This document shows, in pieces, positions 44,896 to 55,399 of a stretch of DNA of 64,000 nt (position 1 is its first letter; every line of letters starts with the position of its first letter). A model generated the notes under the pieces. That model was given only the letters and a program-made list of their open reading frames with translations. It did not search any database and had not been told where the DNA came from. This stretch comes from Lumbricus terrestris (Eukaryota > Annelida > Clitellata > Crassiclitellata > Lumbricidae), in the NCBI GenBank assembly GCA_949752735.1, contig OX457047.1:10250165-10314164 (forward strand), given 5' to 3'. The position numbers and the translations under genes are program-made.

Positions 44896-45242
44896 CTAGA
44901 CCTACTAAAAAATGACATAGACCTACTAACAGATGACATAGGTGTACTAGCAAATGACAAAGGCCTACTAGCAAATGACATAGGCCTACTAACAAATGGC
45001 ATTGGCCTACTAACAAATGACATAGGCCTACTAACAAATGACATAGGCCTACTAACAAATGACATAGGCCCACTAACAAATGACATAAGCCAACTAACAA
45101 AATGGCATAGGTCTACTAACAAATGACAGGCCTACTAACAAATGACATAGGCTCACTAACAAATGACATAGGCCTACTAACAAATTACATAGGCCAACTA
45201 ACAAAATGACATAGGCCTACTAACAAATTACATAGGCCTACC
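44896..45242. repeat. 21-bp minisatellite containing TAGGCCTA
   Basis: About sixteen units of ATAGGCCTACTAACAAATGAC with scattered changes (for example AGGCCAACT, AGGTGTACT, AATTACAT). Frames across it (MSFVSRP or LCHLLVG repeats) reflect the 21-base, codon-compatible period. Confidence 0.95.
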
Positions 45243-45245
45243 GCA

Positions 45246-45742
45246 TTGGCGTGTGAACAAGACGAAAGCAAGACGAGAAACTGATCATTTATTTTCCTGG
45301 CTGATTTGTTAGACACTAATTAACCATCTTGAAGGTGTCTGAAAAGCTTTTTACAGGACGATTAAACTTGACGGATGGAAAACACTCCATGGCTTGTAAA
45401 TTGAAACACAAAAAAGAACAAACTGACCTTGTGGCACTTCAGACAGCCATGTGTATAAAACTTTCGACTTTATTTCTTAGCCTCGGTAAATGTGACTAGT
45501 CCTTTCCCTCGCTGTTTTTTCTCTCTCCTTCAGAGTCCTTCTCCTACTTCTCCTCCTACTCCTTCTAGTCCTACAGGCCTTCTCACTTCTTCTTTCATCT
45601 CGTCAAGGTTTTCACATTCTAATGGAGCTCATTTCCCGTCATTATGTGAATTTCTGGGTATACTCTAATAAAATCTTATCCAATCTAAAATGATCTTATC
45701 TAATCTTGTATGAATTCTGATGTAATTTAGTTTTATCATAAT
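45246..45742. other. Unassigned; ends in a ~45-bp direct repeat
   Basis: 45530-45590 is CT-rich. From about 45694 TCTAATCTTGTATGAATTCTG, then ATGTAATTTAGTTTTATCATA, begins a 45-bp unit that recurs at 46636 and 46681, on the far side of the next element. Confidence 0.5.
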
Positions 45743-46634
45743 ACTAGCTGAATTACCCGGCGTTGCCCGGGAAATATAAGTTTTTGTCCCAGCCACGCCT
45801 GACCCCGTTCCCACTCCGCCATTCTCACACCGTCTTCCATCGACCCCGAAATTTCGGTATTTTTCCCGCACGCTGGCCCGCCGCGTTAAGAAGTCACCAA
45901 CCTCTCCGCTAGGTGTACAGGTCTGGTCAATAATTGCTTCAACTTCAACTTCAACTTTTCTGAAAAGTCACTACCATTCAACGCAACATGCCTTTTTTGC
46001 TACTTTGATAAAGGAAGTTTTTGAAATCTACGCTTCTTTATTCCAATTATTTGAACTCATATCGGCATTATTTACTTCCATAACATCGTGTTCTTGCTCC
46101 GCGATCATGTGATGTAAAGAATTGAGCTCAAAATAATGACGTCATGAATTTAGTAAATACGGATATAATAATTTTTATATCGTTTTTATAACAGCGAAAT
46201 TTAAAATATGGAAATGTTTTTGGATCGCGATCTTTATGTTTTTCTCTGGTGGATCAAAAGAAATAAGCCCAGAATAATCCTCAGAAATATTTTCGATGGA
46301 AGTAAATATCACGCCGTCATGCCATTGGCTGTAGGACTCTGCTAGCCGCAATTGGCTGTAGGACTCTGCTAGCCGCAATGGAGGCGTGAATGGCTTTTGA
46401 TTTTTGAAGGCGCTTATCGCGTGGAAGTTAAAATGTCTAATATCTTGGGTTATAAAGTTAATTGACAGCTGAAAATAGTCGCGTTAAACGTCAAATTTGG
46501 GTAAGAATCAATTAAAAAAATTTTGGTAAAACGAATCGCTGTAATTTCCGAGTAGGGTCTGGGAAAAAATTCAAAATACATCCGGACAAACAAATAAACA
46601 GAAGGACAAACTTCCAGATTTATAATTTAAGATA
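45743..46634 (+). mobile_element. Unclassified ACTAGCTG...CCCGGCGTTGCCCGGG element, copy 1
   Basis: Begins ACTAGCTGAATTACCCGGCG with the palindromic TTGCCCGGG head and ends GACAAACTTCC..TTATAATTTAAGATA. It sits between 45-bp tandem units. Inside, a 27-bp segment (ATTGGCTGTAGGACTCTGCT then AGCCGCA) is duplicated in tandem at about 46325-46378. TTAAAATGTCTAATATCT is shared with the copy at 59107-60018. Heads of this style are widespread in invertebrate repeats. I cannot name the superfamily. Confidence 0.6.
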
Positions 46635-46635
46635 T

Positions 46636-46726
46636 CTAATCTTGTCTGAATTCTGATGTAATTTAGTCTTATCATAATATATCTAATCTTGTATGAATTC
46701 GGATATAATTTAGTTTTTATCATATA
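46636..46726. repeat. 45-bp tandem units
   Basis: Two further units of the TCTAATCTTGTMTGAATTCKG..ATCATA repeat that precedes the element at 45743. They show that the element inserted into a short tandem array. Confidence 0.65.
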
Positions 46727-46969
46727 CCGTATCTAGTCATATTTAATCTGATTTCATTTTATTGCAACTCAATCTGGTCTGATTTCATCCAAACACTGTA
46801 ACACAATTATTCTAACCTCACTTAAACTGATTTAGCCTAATCTGATTAATATAATTCAGTCTCATTTCAACTGATTGATCTGATCCCAAGATGCGAATTT
46901 TCTATTACGTCGACGATGATCTGACCAAAGACAATCTGACAAAATCTAGGCAAGACTAATTTGACTTTT

Positions 46970-47192
46970 ATTCTTGTGCAATCTGATGTGATCTGATGCA
47001 ATCTGATCTGATGCAATCTGATCTGATCTCATGCAATCTGATCTGATCTGATGCAATCTGATCTGATGCAATCTGATGTGATCTGATGCAATCTGATCTG
47101 ATCTGATGCAATCTGATGTGATCTGATGCAATCTGATCTGATGCAATCTGATCTGATCTGATGCAATCTGATCTGATGCAATCTGATCTGGA
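46970..47192. repeat. GATCTGATGCAATCT minisatellite
   Basis: Repeats of TGCAATCTGATCTGA (15) and TGCAATCTGATSTGATCTGA (20) in a quasi-regular pattern. The Arg-Ser-Asp-Cys-Ile-type frames on the minus strand are artefacts. Confidence 0.93.
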
Positions 47193-47870
47193 CATAGGCC
47201 TAGGAGCAGGTGGAGCAGAAATTTCTGCCCTGGTGAAAATTTTAATCCCCCCAACTCCTCTCGCTTGACCGTTCAGCAAGCAAATCCCGAGACTATCGTG
47301 GGTCCCCGTTGCATCAGTAACTACGACCGCCTCGGACTGTTGGACAACCCTTCTGACTTGACACAGCGCTCGTATATAAGCTGGTGCCCTGCACTTGGCT
47401 TTTGAGTGGTGCTCTAGAAATTTGAAGATTGCGACTACAATTACTAGTGGCAAATGCCCTGCACAGTTTATTGGATGCATTTAACTTTGACAAGCAGGGC
47501 CAGCAGTACCCCAGAGGTGTGGGCTAGGTGCGTACCCGCCCTGCAGGGGAGTGTGGAGGCTGGGGTGGGGGCGAAAACCGAAATTTTTGGAGAAACACCG
47601 AATACTCTCGCGTAGATCTATAATTAGAAATAATTGTGCATAGTTATAGACGACGACGACGATTTGTAATCGCCTCTCGTCTGGGACACGCCGTGCAATA
47701 ATCTTGAACAGTTCTGTTTGCTCATTGCTGGCTTTCGGAGCACCTCGGATTTGTAAAACTTTACATTCTTCAATGCAGGTATGAATGAATGAACGATTCA
47801 CATTGATAGACGCCTACAGCCATAATTATACAAACAAAATAGAACGAGGATTTATAAGATCCAGATACCT
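47193..47870. other. Unassigned; long but unconvincing minus-strand frames
   Basis: Two contiguous minus-strand frames (47801-47481 and 47480 leftward into the minisatellite) total over 200 codons and are GC-richer than their surroundings. They contain no domain I recognise, and the second runs into the minisatellite. Probably non-coding or transposon debris. Confidence 0.3.
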
Positions 47871-48019
47871 ACAATTTATTTATTTATCAGTGAGTTCCTA
47901 TCGGAAGCCATGCTCGACTACTTGATTTTTTTGATGAAAATTCAGATTAATCTGATCAATTCTGACGTAATAGCTTGGAATTGTCGCTGAGTAGTCCGCA
48001 AATGTAATTCTCTTTGTCA

Positions 48020-48237
48020 CTAAACCACTTTGGTGCATGTCTTGCTCGTCCAATCGCAGCGTTTCACTCCGTCTCTGTCGTCCCAGACTAGACCACCACC
48101 AGGACACGGGCGATTGTCGTACAGGATCCCGCCACCACAAGAGGCGTAGACGCCGCATCCTTTGCAAGATTGGTAGTTTCCATCGGTCCGTCCAAAGCAT
48201 GATGTGATGCAAGTTGGACCTGTACCATGGACACAAC
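48020..48237 (-). CDS. Gene B, last exon: chitin-binding (CBM14-like) domain
   Basis: Starts after TGTCATTGCAG (really CATTGCAG|GTTGTG) and ends with TAG. It reads S-CVHGTGPTCITSCFGRTDG, YQSCKGCGVYASCGGGILYD, then NRPCPGGGLVWDDRDGVKRC and DWTSKTCTKVV. The nine cysteines line up with copies A and C, but a quarter or more of the other residues differ, so B is the most distant copy. It is 218 bases long and its tail, TKVV, is longer than the other two. The reading frame and splice site are intact. The 3' region keeps the ATCAGATTAATCTGATC-type sequence found in A and C, and has an AATAAA at 47875-47880 (minus strand). The intron is only 0.73 kb. Confidence 0.78.
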
Positions 48238-48969
48238 CTGCAATGACAAGTGATATTGCTAGTGAGTCCATAATTATGCGCCAGATATATTGTGTTTCTA
48301 TGATCTAAGAACAGTATTGTTAGATCTCTACCAGAAAAAGACGAACGTAATTTCACATTCCGCCTTCCTTTTAAGAATTGCTATTAACAGTGCTAAAGTG
48401 TACAACTGTGAATATTGCCTCAAGAAGCCTCAACCCATGTAATTCTTTATAAGCTGTGTCCATGTCAACTTGCTGTGGCTAGATGAAGAAGTATGGTATT
48501 GTATTGAGTTGTGATTTGAATCTGGTGGAAGTGCTGTTATACCGTATAGCGCTTTATTTCAATACTCAAGGTGTGTTGGACTCAAGGGACAAAATATAAT
48601 TGTTTCAAACTTGATCCATTTGATTTTTTATGCCAGCTTTGCGAATTTTCTTTCTTAATCTGTTCCTTACGGTTTTATCATATCTTGGTACAAACCTCTC
48701 TCAAATTACGAGGCAGGATTAGGGTGATCCGAGCGTTGAATGCCTTTTGAAACTCAATAGAATCGTTCTTCTGCAGAAATGTTCATTGAATACATTTTGC
48801 TCTTTGTCCCTTCCGTCTGAAGGAGATAAGTAACGTTTAAAATAAATAACTCACCCTAAGTTTTATGCCTTAGATAAGTCTGCCATACGTCACATAGTCT
48901 ATATCCATTGAAAGAGAGAAAGACATATTTTGGACATTTGGATACATACTGTTATTTGAATCGGCATAC
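48238..48969 (-). other. Intron of gene B
   Basis: Bounded by GT (48969-48968) and AG. It is less than half the length of the same intron in A and C and has no inserted element. Short stretches such as GAAATGCCTTCC-type sequence of the A/C introns were not found, so it is diverged or partly deleted. Confidence 0.65.
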
Positions 48970-49482
48970 TTCTCTTCTTTCGACAGTAGACGGTTTTGTC
49001 GGTAGGCCTAAAGAGTCCATGCCTCTCCGTCCAAATCCACTTGGCATCGCTGTTGATACCTGAGACGCTCCCCCATGGGAAGATTCCATAAGACCCAAGC
49101 ACGGTGGCGGCTGGCCAGGCAGAGTCATTGAATCCCACTCCAGTCCATCCGTCGGGCAATTCCTTGGTGCATTTCCACGAACCATCCGTTGTGCTATACG
49201 CACCGGAAGCCAGGATGCCGGCCACGAGGCATCCAGCATTCTCTGCCTTGACGGCGATCACACGGGCTGAGGCTGGAATACGGACCGTGTCCGCTGCGTT
49301 CCATTTACTTGCGTTTGCTAGACCTGACGATACGTGAGTGCCGTCAATGTACAGCTCGGTCAGTTTGTTGTCGACAGTGATGGCAAGATCTGAATCAGTG
49401 CATTGGGGCAGTTGTGCTCACAGCGGTTGTTGGCCGAACGCCAACAACCGCTGTGAGCACAACTGTATGAGCACCACGACAC
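48970..49482 (-). CDS. Gene B, first visible exon: galactose-binding-like domain, interrupted by a hairpin
   Basis: Downstream of the hairpin the frame is open and conserved: CTDSDLAITVDNKLTELYIDG, an NAS glycosylation site, WNAADTVRIP, VIAVKAENAGCLVAGILASG, GSWKC, GFNDSAWPAATVLG, NSDAKWIWT and VYCRKKR, then the donor A|GTATGC. Upstream, the signal-peptide part (GVVVLIQLCSQRLLA) is conserved by conservative changes, and the inferred acceptor CTAG|GTGTCG is identical to that of A and C. Between them the segment corresponding to DPIPALQPVVKYCKPRPR in A is replaced by an inverted copy of the signal-peptide codons, giving an in-frame TGA at 49420-49418. Unless splicing uses an AG after that stop, the gene is a recent pseudogene. 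An assembly error is also possible. Confidence 0.7.
49409..49465. repeat. Perfect hairpin, 26-bp arms and 5-base loop
   Basis: Arms 49409-49434 and 49440-49465 are exact reverse complements around the loop CGAAC. The right arm is in the position of normal signal-peptide codons. The left arm is its inverted copy, inserted in place of about 18 codons present in copies A and C. Confidence 0.97.
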
Positions 49483-49589
49483 CTAGCGAGCAGTTAAGAA
49501 CAGCGCTGGAAAATCAATTTATAGAACGAAAGAAGTTCATAGAGTGTGGGTATCATAGGCGTAACGTTCTATTGTGACGGTGGTGTCCA

Positions 49590-49619
49590 GTCACCACCAC
49601 TTTTAAAAGTGGTGGTGAC
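49590..49619. repeat. Perfect 30-bp palindrome plus a third half-copy
   Basis: GTCACCACCACTTTT is followed directly by its reverse complement, and a further direct copy of the half-site begins at 49621. The same half-site with flanking TAGTCACCACCACTTTTACG occurs at 53747. It lies 100 bases upstream of gene B's exon. Confidence 0.95.
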
Positions 49620-49639
49620 AGTCACCACCACTTTTTGGT

Positions 49640-50728
49640 CCGACAAGGAAATATTTTTTAGAAACATGAAAGCATTTGACTGTCTAACATAATAAAGGCT
49701 ATTCATGATTAACATCGCAATGGCGCCAATGCTGATAGCCTAGAGGCCTCCACTGTCCACACTCGACAGCGTGTTCATTGTCCACAGTCATGGCTTAAAT
49801 CATGAGGGAAGGAACTCGTACGGTCGTACAACTTTAAATTTGAGGAAGAAACGTGAAGCCATTCTCTCCCACAAATCGTTATATATATTCGTTTAATTCA
49901 TGAAAAGAGCAGGTTGACACACCGCAGCCTGGTACATAGTGACGTTAAGAGACAAAGATAAAGCTGCGGCAGCCATGGACTGGCATCCGTCCGTTACGTT
50001 TTTTATGTTAACATAGACAGTTGATGCTGAATTACTGTCATTGAATCAGGATAAGCCAGTTATTGGCAGCTGTAATCAGCGCTACTGACACTCGCTGCAC
50101 GATGGTGTGTGTTCGAAGAATTGCCAGTTCATCATAGTAAGTCTAGCCGATGCTACAAAGTCTATCCATTCGAAGTATATAGTGCCCGATAAGATTGAAT
50201 TCATGACTTAGCGGAATTGTTGTTATAATCCATTCTTGAGGTCTTGCGGGAGAAGCGCGTGGAAATTCGAATCCGGACATTTCGTTCTTAGTTGTTGCAG
50301 AGCACGTAGGCCTAATGCAAATGGCGGTCGCCATGCGAAGATATCGCAGATGGTACTAAATCGTCGAAATCAAAGTGTTCCACGCGAAAGTCCAAACAAA
50401 CATCACAGAAGTAGACTCGGACGCTTAATACACTCAAATGGACGAGACAGTTGCAATCACACGGCTAAGAATCCAAATAAACCGGCATATTCTTTCCGAG
50501 CGAAAATCGGCGTTAACCGGATGTTCCGCTAGCGAGGCAGTGCATGGCATGCCAATAGCCTCACAAAACCTTCTGGAATCGTTGTTATTATCAAAATGGC
50601 ATTGAAGGTACCTCCGCACCTTTACCCCCACCCCAAAAAGTTGGCTTAGACTTTAGGGAGAGTCAGCAGGAATTGAATAGGAAGAATCTGGAAAAATTGT
50701 GAAGGAGCTGTTTTTAAAAATTGAAGAA
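49640..50728. other. Unassigned sequence
   Basis: About 1.1 kb with no recognised gene or repeat. Frames at 50143-50334 and 50236-50532 overlap on opposite strands and lack motifs. An upstream exon of gene B could lie here but I could not identify one. Confidence 0.35.
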
Positions 50729-50741
50729 GTTATCCGTGAGT

Positions 50742-51325
50742 CACCTGGTCACCTGGTTCCGTCAGCTCTTGGAGCTCTGCGACAGTCCTGATGTATCCTC
50801 TCCAGTGATTCCTCTCTCTTGTCGCCTCTCTTAACTCCTCCAGGCTCATGCCAGACTTTTCCTGTACCTCATCCAACCATCTCTTCCTTGGTCTTCCACG
50901 TCTTCTCCTTCCGTCATCGCATACCGTCATCAGCTCCTTTTCCAAACCGTTAGATCTCATCACATGGCCGAAGTAGCTCAATTTCCTCCAAGCTGCTGTT
51001 TGCTGCAGTGTCTCCTCCATCTCTATTCCGAGCTCCCCGCGCACCGATCCATTAGTTCTCTTCTCCGTCCGTGAAATCCTTAGCATCTTTCTCCAAATCC
51101 ACATCTCACACGCGTTGATTTTCTTTTCCATATCACGTGTCTTTGTCCATGTCTCGCATCCATATAGGACCACTGGGAAGATCAGTGCTCTTACCAGTCT
51201 TTTCTTTGTTTCCTTGCTCACGTGTTTATTCCTCCAAATCCTTCCCAGACCGTTCATTGCCGTTTTCCCCATTGTTACCCTCCGCCTTATTTCCATATCA
51301 CTTCTTCCCTCCTTCTCTATCATAT
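50742..51325 (-). pseudogene. RTE-type (BovB-like) LINE, 3' part of the reverse transcriptase ORF
   Basis: A 197-codon open frame (51323-50730, minus) covers the C-terminal third of the protein: SDMEIRRRVTMGKTAMNGLG, VRALIFPVVLYGCETWT, INACEMWIWRKMLRIS, LSYFGHVMRSNGLEK and RRRRGRPRKRWLDEV. This order and wording are those of the RTE clade. The palm with the catalytic YADD lies upstream and is missing through 5' truncation. ATCCGTGAGT flanks both sides (50732-50741 and 51326-51335), a target-site duplication of 10 bases. The 3' end is CCAGGTGACCAGGTGAC, a short tandem tail and not poly(A), as RTE elements often have. There are no stops or frameshifts, so insertion was recent. Confidence 0.88.
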
Positions 51326-51615
51326 CATCCGTGAGTGGAAACTGGAAAGATCGTGGAGTTCACCAGCGAGAGAGACGAAAGGGTAAAGAGTGAGATTGGA
51401 GAACGGAGCGAGAGAGTTCTCACTACAGTTCATTCTAAATTTGCATCTTGGGAAGGGCTACAGCGCAGGGGTTCTCAAACTGTGGGGTACGCCAGGCACC
51501 GGTTAGGGGAAAGCAGAAAATTTCAGAAATATAAATTTTTCTTTGTGTTTATGGACTTTGTGTCCATCTTTCTTAGATTAGCAAAGATTTATAACGTTGC
51601 AACATATAACAGCAT

Positions 51616-52740
51616 AGGGGAGAGTGCTACAAGACGCCCAGGGCGGGTAAGATGCCCATCCCCTTTAAAACGGTTGAAAAGATACATATTCGTGTTTTAG
51701 TTGTCTCATTGCATGAAGCGACATCTTGTGAACTTCCCATAACAATAATATTTCAATATTCGAGATATCGACGCGATAAATCAATTTTCTAAATTTTCAC
51801 CACTTTTGAGTAAGTACACATTTACGAATCTTCCTAATTTTCTCTTTAACCGTATGCAGTACCAATTCGCGCATTTCAACGTTTATTCTGTGCTCACTTG
51901 CAGTTGTTTTAATGGTTTTACATAAATCTTAAACATTGATCTCGTTAAATAAAATGGCGCCAATAGGGCAGGACTCGAAAATTACAAGATGCCCATGTTC
52001 ATCTTGAATACATGGGTAGCATAGAGATTACAAGAAGCCCATGGGCGTCTTGAGTGTATAGGAAACCTAGAGATTACAAGATGCCCATGAGCGTCTTTGA
52101 TACTATGAGCAAATGGCCAAAAATCGGTACCCACCATGACACCACCGTTTACTCATAAAATACGGGCCCATTATGCAAATTTATCAGTGTTTATTGAATC
52201 TATTTCACCCTTGCCCAAAACTTCAGTGAAATGGAAAGAATGCAGGAAGTGTAAATGTTGGTGTCATGAAGAATGTACAGACAAAAAGACATCCCAAGAA
52301 TTCGTGTGTGACTTTTGTCACTAGTCTGGGAAAATGACAATATAATGACTTACAACATGAGATTGGATTTTTGCTTCTTGAGTTTTGAATTGCTTTGTAT
52401 CTTTAGGACCTTTTAGTCTTCGTTCAGTTTGTTTCCTCTCATATGCAGTTTTTTGCTTTAGTCTAAAGATGCATGATCGTTTTTTAATCAATTTTCATTG
52501 CTCCAAGATGCCCATCCTATGGGCGTCTTGTAGTATAGGGTTCCTAAGACGCCCAGTTTGGAGGGGTCTACTTTTTTAAATTTACACAATTGGTCTTATT
52601 GAATTAAGTTCTATAGTTGTTGTCATTGCTTCATTAATGATCACTCTTTGCATTGGGGTCAAACATGTTCTTCTCTTGGAATACATACCGAAGAAAAGCA
52701 CAATTTTCCTTAGCATGGGCGTCTTGGAGCACTCTCCCCT
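51616..52740 (+). mobile_element. Pogo/Tigger-like element, internally deleted
   Basis: Terminal inverted repeats of about 24 bp: AGGGGAGAGTGCTACAAGAC at the left, GTCTTGGAGCACTCTCCCCT at the right, with TA outside. Several palindromic phrases of the kind AAGATGCCCATGGGCGTCTT occur at about 51995, 52035, 52080 and 52505. The right 90 bases match 29090-29175. A zinc-finger tail is encoded at 52136-52324. The DDE core is absent. Confidence 0.7.
52136..52324 (+). pseudogene. Zinc-finger C-terminal fragment of a pogo-type transposase
   Basis: The frame ends VKWKECRKCKCWCHEECTDK and QEFVCDFCH, then stop. The spacing C-x2-C-x3-W-C-H-x2-C ... F-V-C-x2-C is the second half of a PHD-like finger, as found at the end of many pogo-type DDE transposases (consensus W.QC..C..W.HE.C.....F.CDFC). 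The catalytic domain is missing and the upstream half of the frame shows no motif, so this is a leftover and not a host gene. Confidence 0.6.
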
Positions 52741-53212
52741 AATCATTATTTTATTTCTTTAACAACATATAATTAGACTCACATACTATATAGACCTAGT
52801 GCATACAACATATTTTGTTGTTAGACATATTGTTATACATGTAATTTTTGAAACAAATAGTGTTTAAATGTGAGTCAGAAATTCTCAGCGTAGGCCTATA
52901 CTCCTAGAGCCTAGAGCTTAAAATCAGGGAGAGCTTAATAACATTGGCCTAACGATTAATTTCTGGTCGAGCTTCAAAATATTTGATTCCTTTCAGCACG
53001 TCATATCTGTGTGAACTGGTTTAAAACTCTTTTTCCTGTCAAAGACAAATAGAACCGAAATTTGCGTTTGAATTTGACAAATATTAAACCAGATATTTTA
53101 AATCTGCGTTAGTAAAAACAAGTCCACAACACCCCAACGCTATAGATTAGTTCTATCTTACAGGGGTTGTAGACCAATTTCGCCTTTTTTGTTAACATGA
53201 TTAGCCTACATG

Positions 53213-53579
53213 CATGGGGGCCCGCATAAATTTTTGCAGGAGGGGCAAAACACGATGGTCAAGGTTAAAAAATTATTTTGTAGCAAGAGGTCAAAAAATG
53301 CAAAGCAGGGAGTCAAGAACACGCATGGGTATTTTTCATAGAGTTCTCTTGATGTATATTTTTCTGTTTCACGTTTAAAAATGTCTAATACCGGGTATGA
53401 ATTGTTCCTTTTTGCAAAGAATTTTTTTTAAATCGAAAAGGATTAGTTAAAAGTAGGTTTTTAAATTCTCCAATGCGAAGAAATTTGTTATAGACCCAAA
53501 AAGTAGTAGTGGGGAAAATGGGTTCCAATTTTCCAGGGGGAGCAAGTGCCCCTCTTGCCCCTGTGTGCGGGCGCCCATG
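53213..53579. mobile_element. Small element with GGGCCCGC/GCGGGCGCCC ends
   Basis: Starts CATGGGGGCCCGCATAAA and ends TGTGCGGGCGCCCATG, imperfect inverted ends resembling those of 28516-29762. The flanks do not give a convincing duplication. Confidence 0.5.
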
Positions 53580-53869
53580 CCTAGTATTGCCTACATGATT
53601 AAAACTATAAATATATAGTTTAAATTTTGCTCCTTAATATGACTCTAATAGGCCTACACGGGAGGACAATAAAAATGAAGTTTGAGAACCGCTGGGGTAC
53701 AGGAAGGCGAGGAAAGAATTGAACTGAGAAGTTGTGTGCCAAGGAATAGTCACCACCACTTTTACGGGGAAAGTTACGCCCATGGTGGGTATACGAGAAA
53801 GAGAGCTGGAGATAAAGCTATTAGAGACATGTGGAGCTTTCAACGATACGACGATACCCTCGCAGATCT

Positions 53870-54105
53870 GTTGCATTGTAATTGCATTGCATTGTATTGT
53901 ATCGCATTGTATTGTATTGTATGGTTGTTGGCCCGTCCACATGGAATGGGCTCACACTTGCACTACGCTTACTACCTCGGAATAATTTGCCTGCTTTCTA
54001 CAAGTGGCTCAAGACCTATCTTTTTAGCTGTGGCTGGACTGGGAGCGCCTCTGAGTAGGCTTCTTGAAGGGGCGCTATGTAAGTTTTCGGGATGAATGAA
54101 TGAAT
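53870..54105 (+). mobile_element. LINE 3' end fragment, tail type T1
   Basis: TACAAGTGGCTCAAGACCTA reads YKWLKTYLF, the C-terminal phrase of CR1/L2-type ORFs. It is followed by GGGAGCGCCTCTGAGTAGGC, TTCTTGAAGGGGCGCTATG and a GAATGAATGAATG tail. It is preceded by ATTGTATTGCATTG-type simple repeats (53875-53925). It is the fullest T1 copy here. Confidence 0.68.
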
Positions 54106-54109
54106 GCAT

Positions 54110-54400
54110 TGTAATTGTTTATGAGTAATTATAAAGTGCCTGTAGTAGGGTGAACTGTTCAGAAGCGCTTCAAGTTCTAAAAGGCCTCTGAGAATAAGCA
54201 GGTTTTTAAATAGAAAGAAGGAAGAAGAGCGAGACTGCTAGGAATAAGTGGAGAGCGAACACAACTAGAAAAAGAAGGAGAAAGGCATTTCAAAGAGGAG
54301 GTCCAATTGTTGCAACCGACTGAGAATGAACCAAGGCACTTCTGGACTCTAGTAGGGGTAACCAGCAAAAGGTGGCACGTCGTCTTGGTCATTCCTATCG
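54110..54400 (-). pseudogene. CR1/L2-like LINE, degraded C-terminal fragment
   Basis: The minus strand contains broken pieces resembling SSLALLPSFYLKTCLFSEAF, then an AGCGCTTCTGAACAG segment and CACTTTATAATTACTCATAA. It is a shorter relative of 36635-36965. Confidence 0.5.
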
Positions 54401-55094
54401 TTTCGATATTGGCTGCTTTTCATTTACAGCATAAGGTAGTCAAACAGTGAATGTCCAAGACAAATGTCATTAGATTCTTGCAAATTACATTTACACAGAG
54501 ATTATTTTGTTTTCACCAATCCAATATTCCAATCAAATTTTAATCAACAAATTATTAATTAATAAGGGAGAATAAAGCGAAAGACAACAGTAAATGAAGA
54601 ACTTGAATAAACATGCAGTGCTTCAAGTAAAATTATTAAATTTGACTGTGACACAGAAATCACTGGCAGTTTGGCACCGATTAACTTTTTCCGCCAATAT
54701 CCATTTGCACTGATTATTCAAATAATCTACCAGATATCGGCGTGGCGTTATATCGGTACAGCAGTAGCACGTACCAAGCCTGCCCGCTGCATATTAATCT
54801 GTGGTTATGTCAGTTAATTGAGACACTGCAATTTTTAAGCTATTCTACAATTTTAGGACAACAATAATTGTGGTGGACACAGTGATAACTAAACACTAGC
54901 CACAGTATCGATTCTTGTTTTTTTATCCTTGTTTCTTTACTCAGTCCTAAAATGTTGGGAATGACTAGATACGCGTTAGCTTCTTCTCCTCACGAGTCGA
55001 TTCACTTAACTTTCTATTGTTCTACTATCTATTGCATAATTTTAAATGTATACATAATATGGTTTCTTATTTCTTTGCATCTATTAACTTAAAA
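54401..55094. other. Unassigned AT-rich sequence
   Basis: No gene, RNA or repeat was recognised here. Confidence 0.3.
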
Positions 55095-55222
55095 GTGCAT
55101 TGTGATCAGTAGTATGTATACACTGAATCGATTCAATAAATTGGATTTGATTTGATTTGATTTGATTTGAATATTATTCATTATTGTCTTCCTTTGGACA
55201 GACACACACACACACACACACA
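55095..55222 (+). mobile_element. LINE tail with TTTGA repeats, then a CA microsatellite
   Basis: CAATAAATTGGATTTGATTT with five GATTT units is the plus-strand version of the tail at 2946. A CA run (55202-55222) follows. Confidence 0.5.
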
Positions 55223-55399
55223 ACACGTTGAGACAGCATTGGTCCCGTGTGTGCTGGCTAATTTCGAGCATCAACCATTTAGCAATTAAAAAACTTAATG
55301 CAGGTAGAATTTCTTCACCCGCTTAGTGAGACTGCCCAGTAACTTGGATTATCTAAAACATAAATAAACTATAACTTATAGACTCGCTTCCTTAAACAT

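Larger units (their letters stand above)
51464..53694. mobile_element. hAT element, family H9, with nested elements
   Basis: Left end CAGGGGTTCTCAAACTGTGG (51466), right end GTTTGAGAACCGCTG. The flanks GGGCTACAG and GGGTACAG fit an 8-bp duplication with one indel. It contains a pogo-like element (51616-52740) and a GGCGCC-ended element (53213-53579). No hAT transposase frame remains. Confidence 0.72.

Noticed and set aside
44793..45122. MSFVSRP or LCHLLVG repeat proteins
   Set aside because: The 21-bp minisatellite period is a multiple of three, so frames stay open without coding.
46946..47480. Minus-strand frame with Arg-Ser-Asp-Cys-Ile repeats
   Set aside because: Its right half shows no known domain and its left half is the GATCTGATGCAATCT minisatellite.
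47481..47801. 106-codon minus-strand ORF as a gene
   Set aside because: No domain, no conserved counterpart in the other duplicated unit, and stops in neighbouring sequence; left as unassigned.
49409..49465. Rho-independent terminator
   Set aside because: The hairpin lies in a eukaryotic exon, lacks a U tract, and is explained by inverted duplication of the coding sequence.
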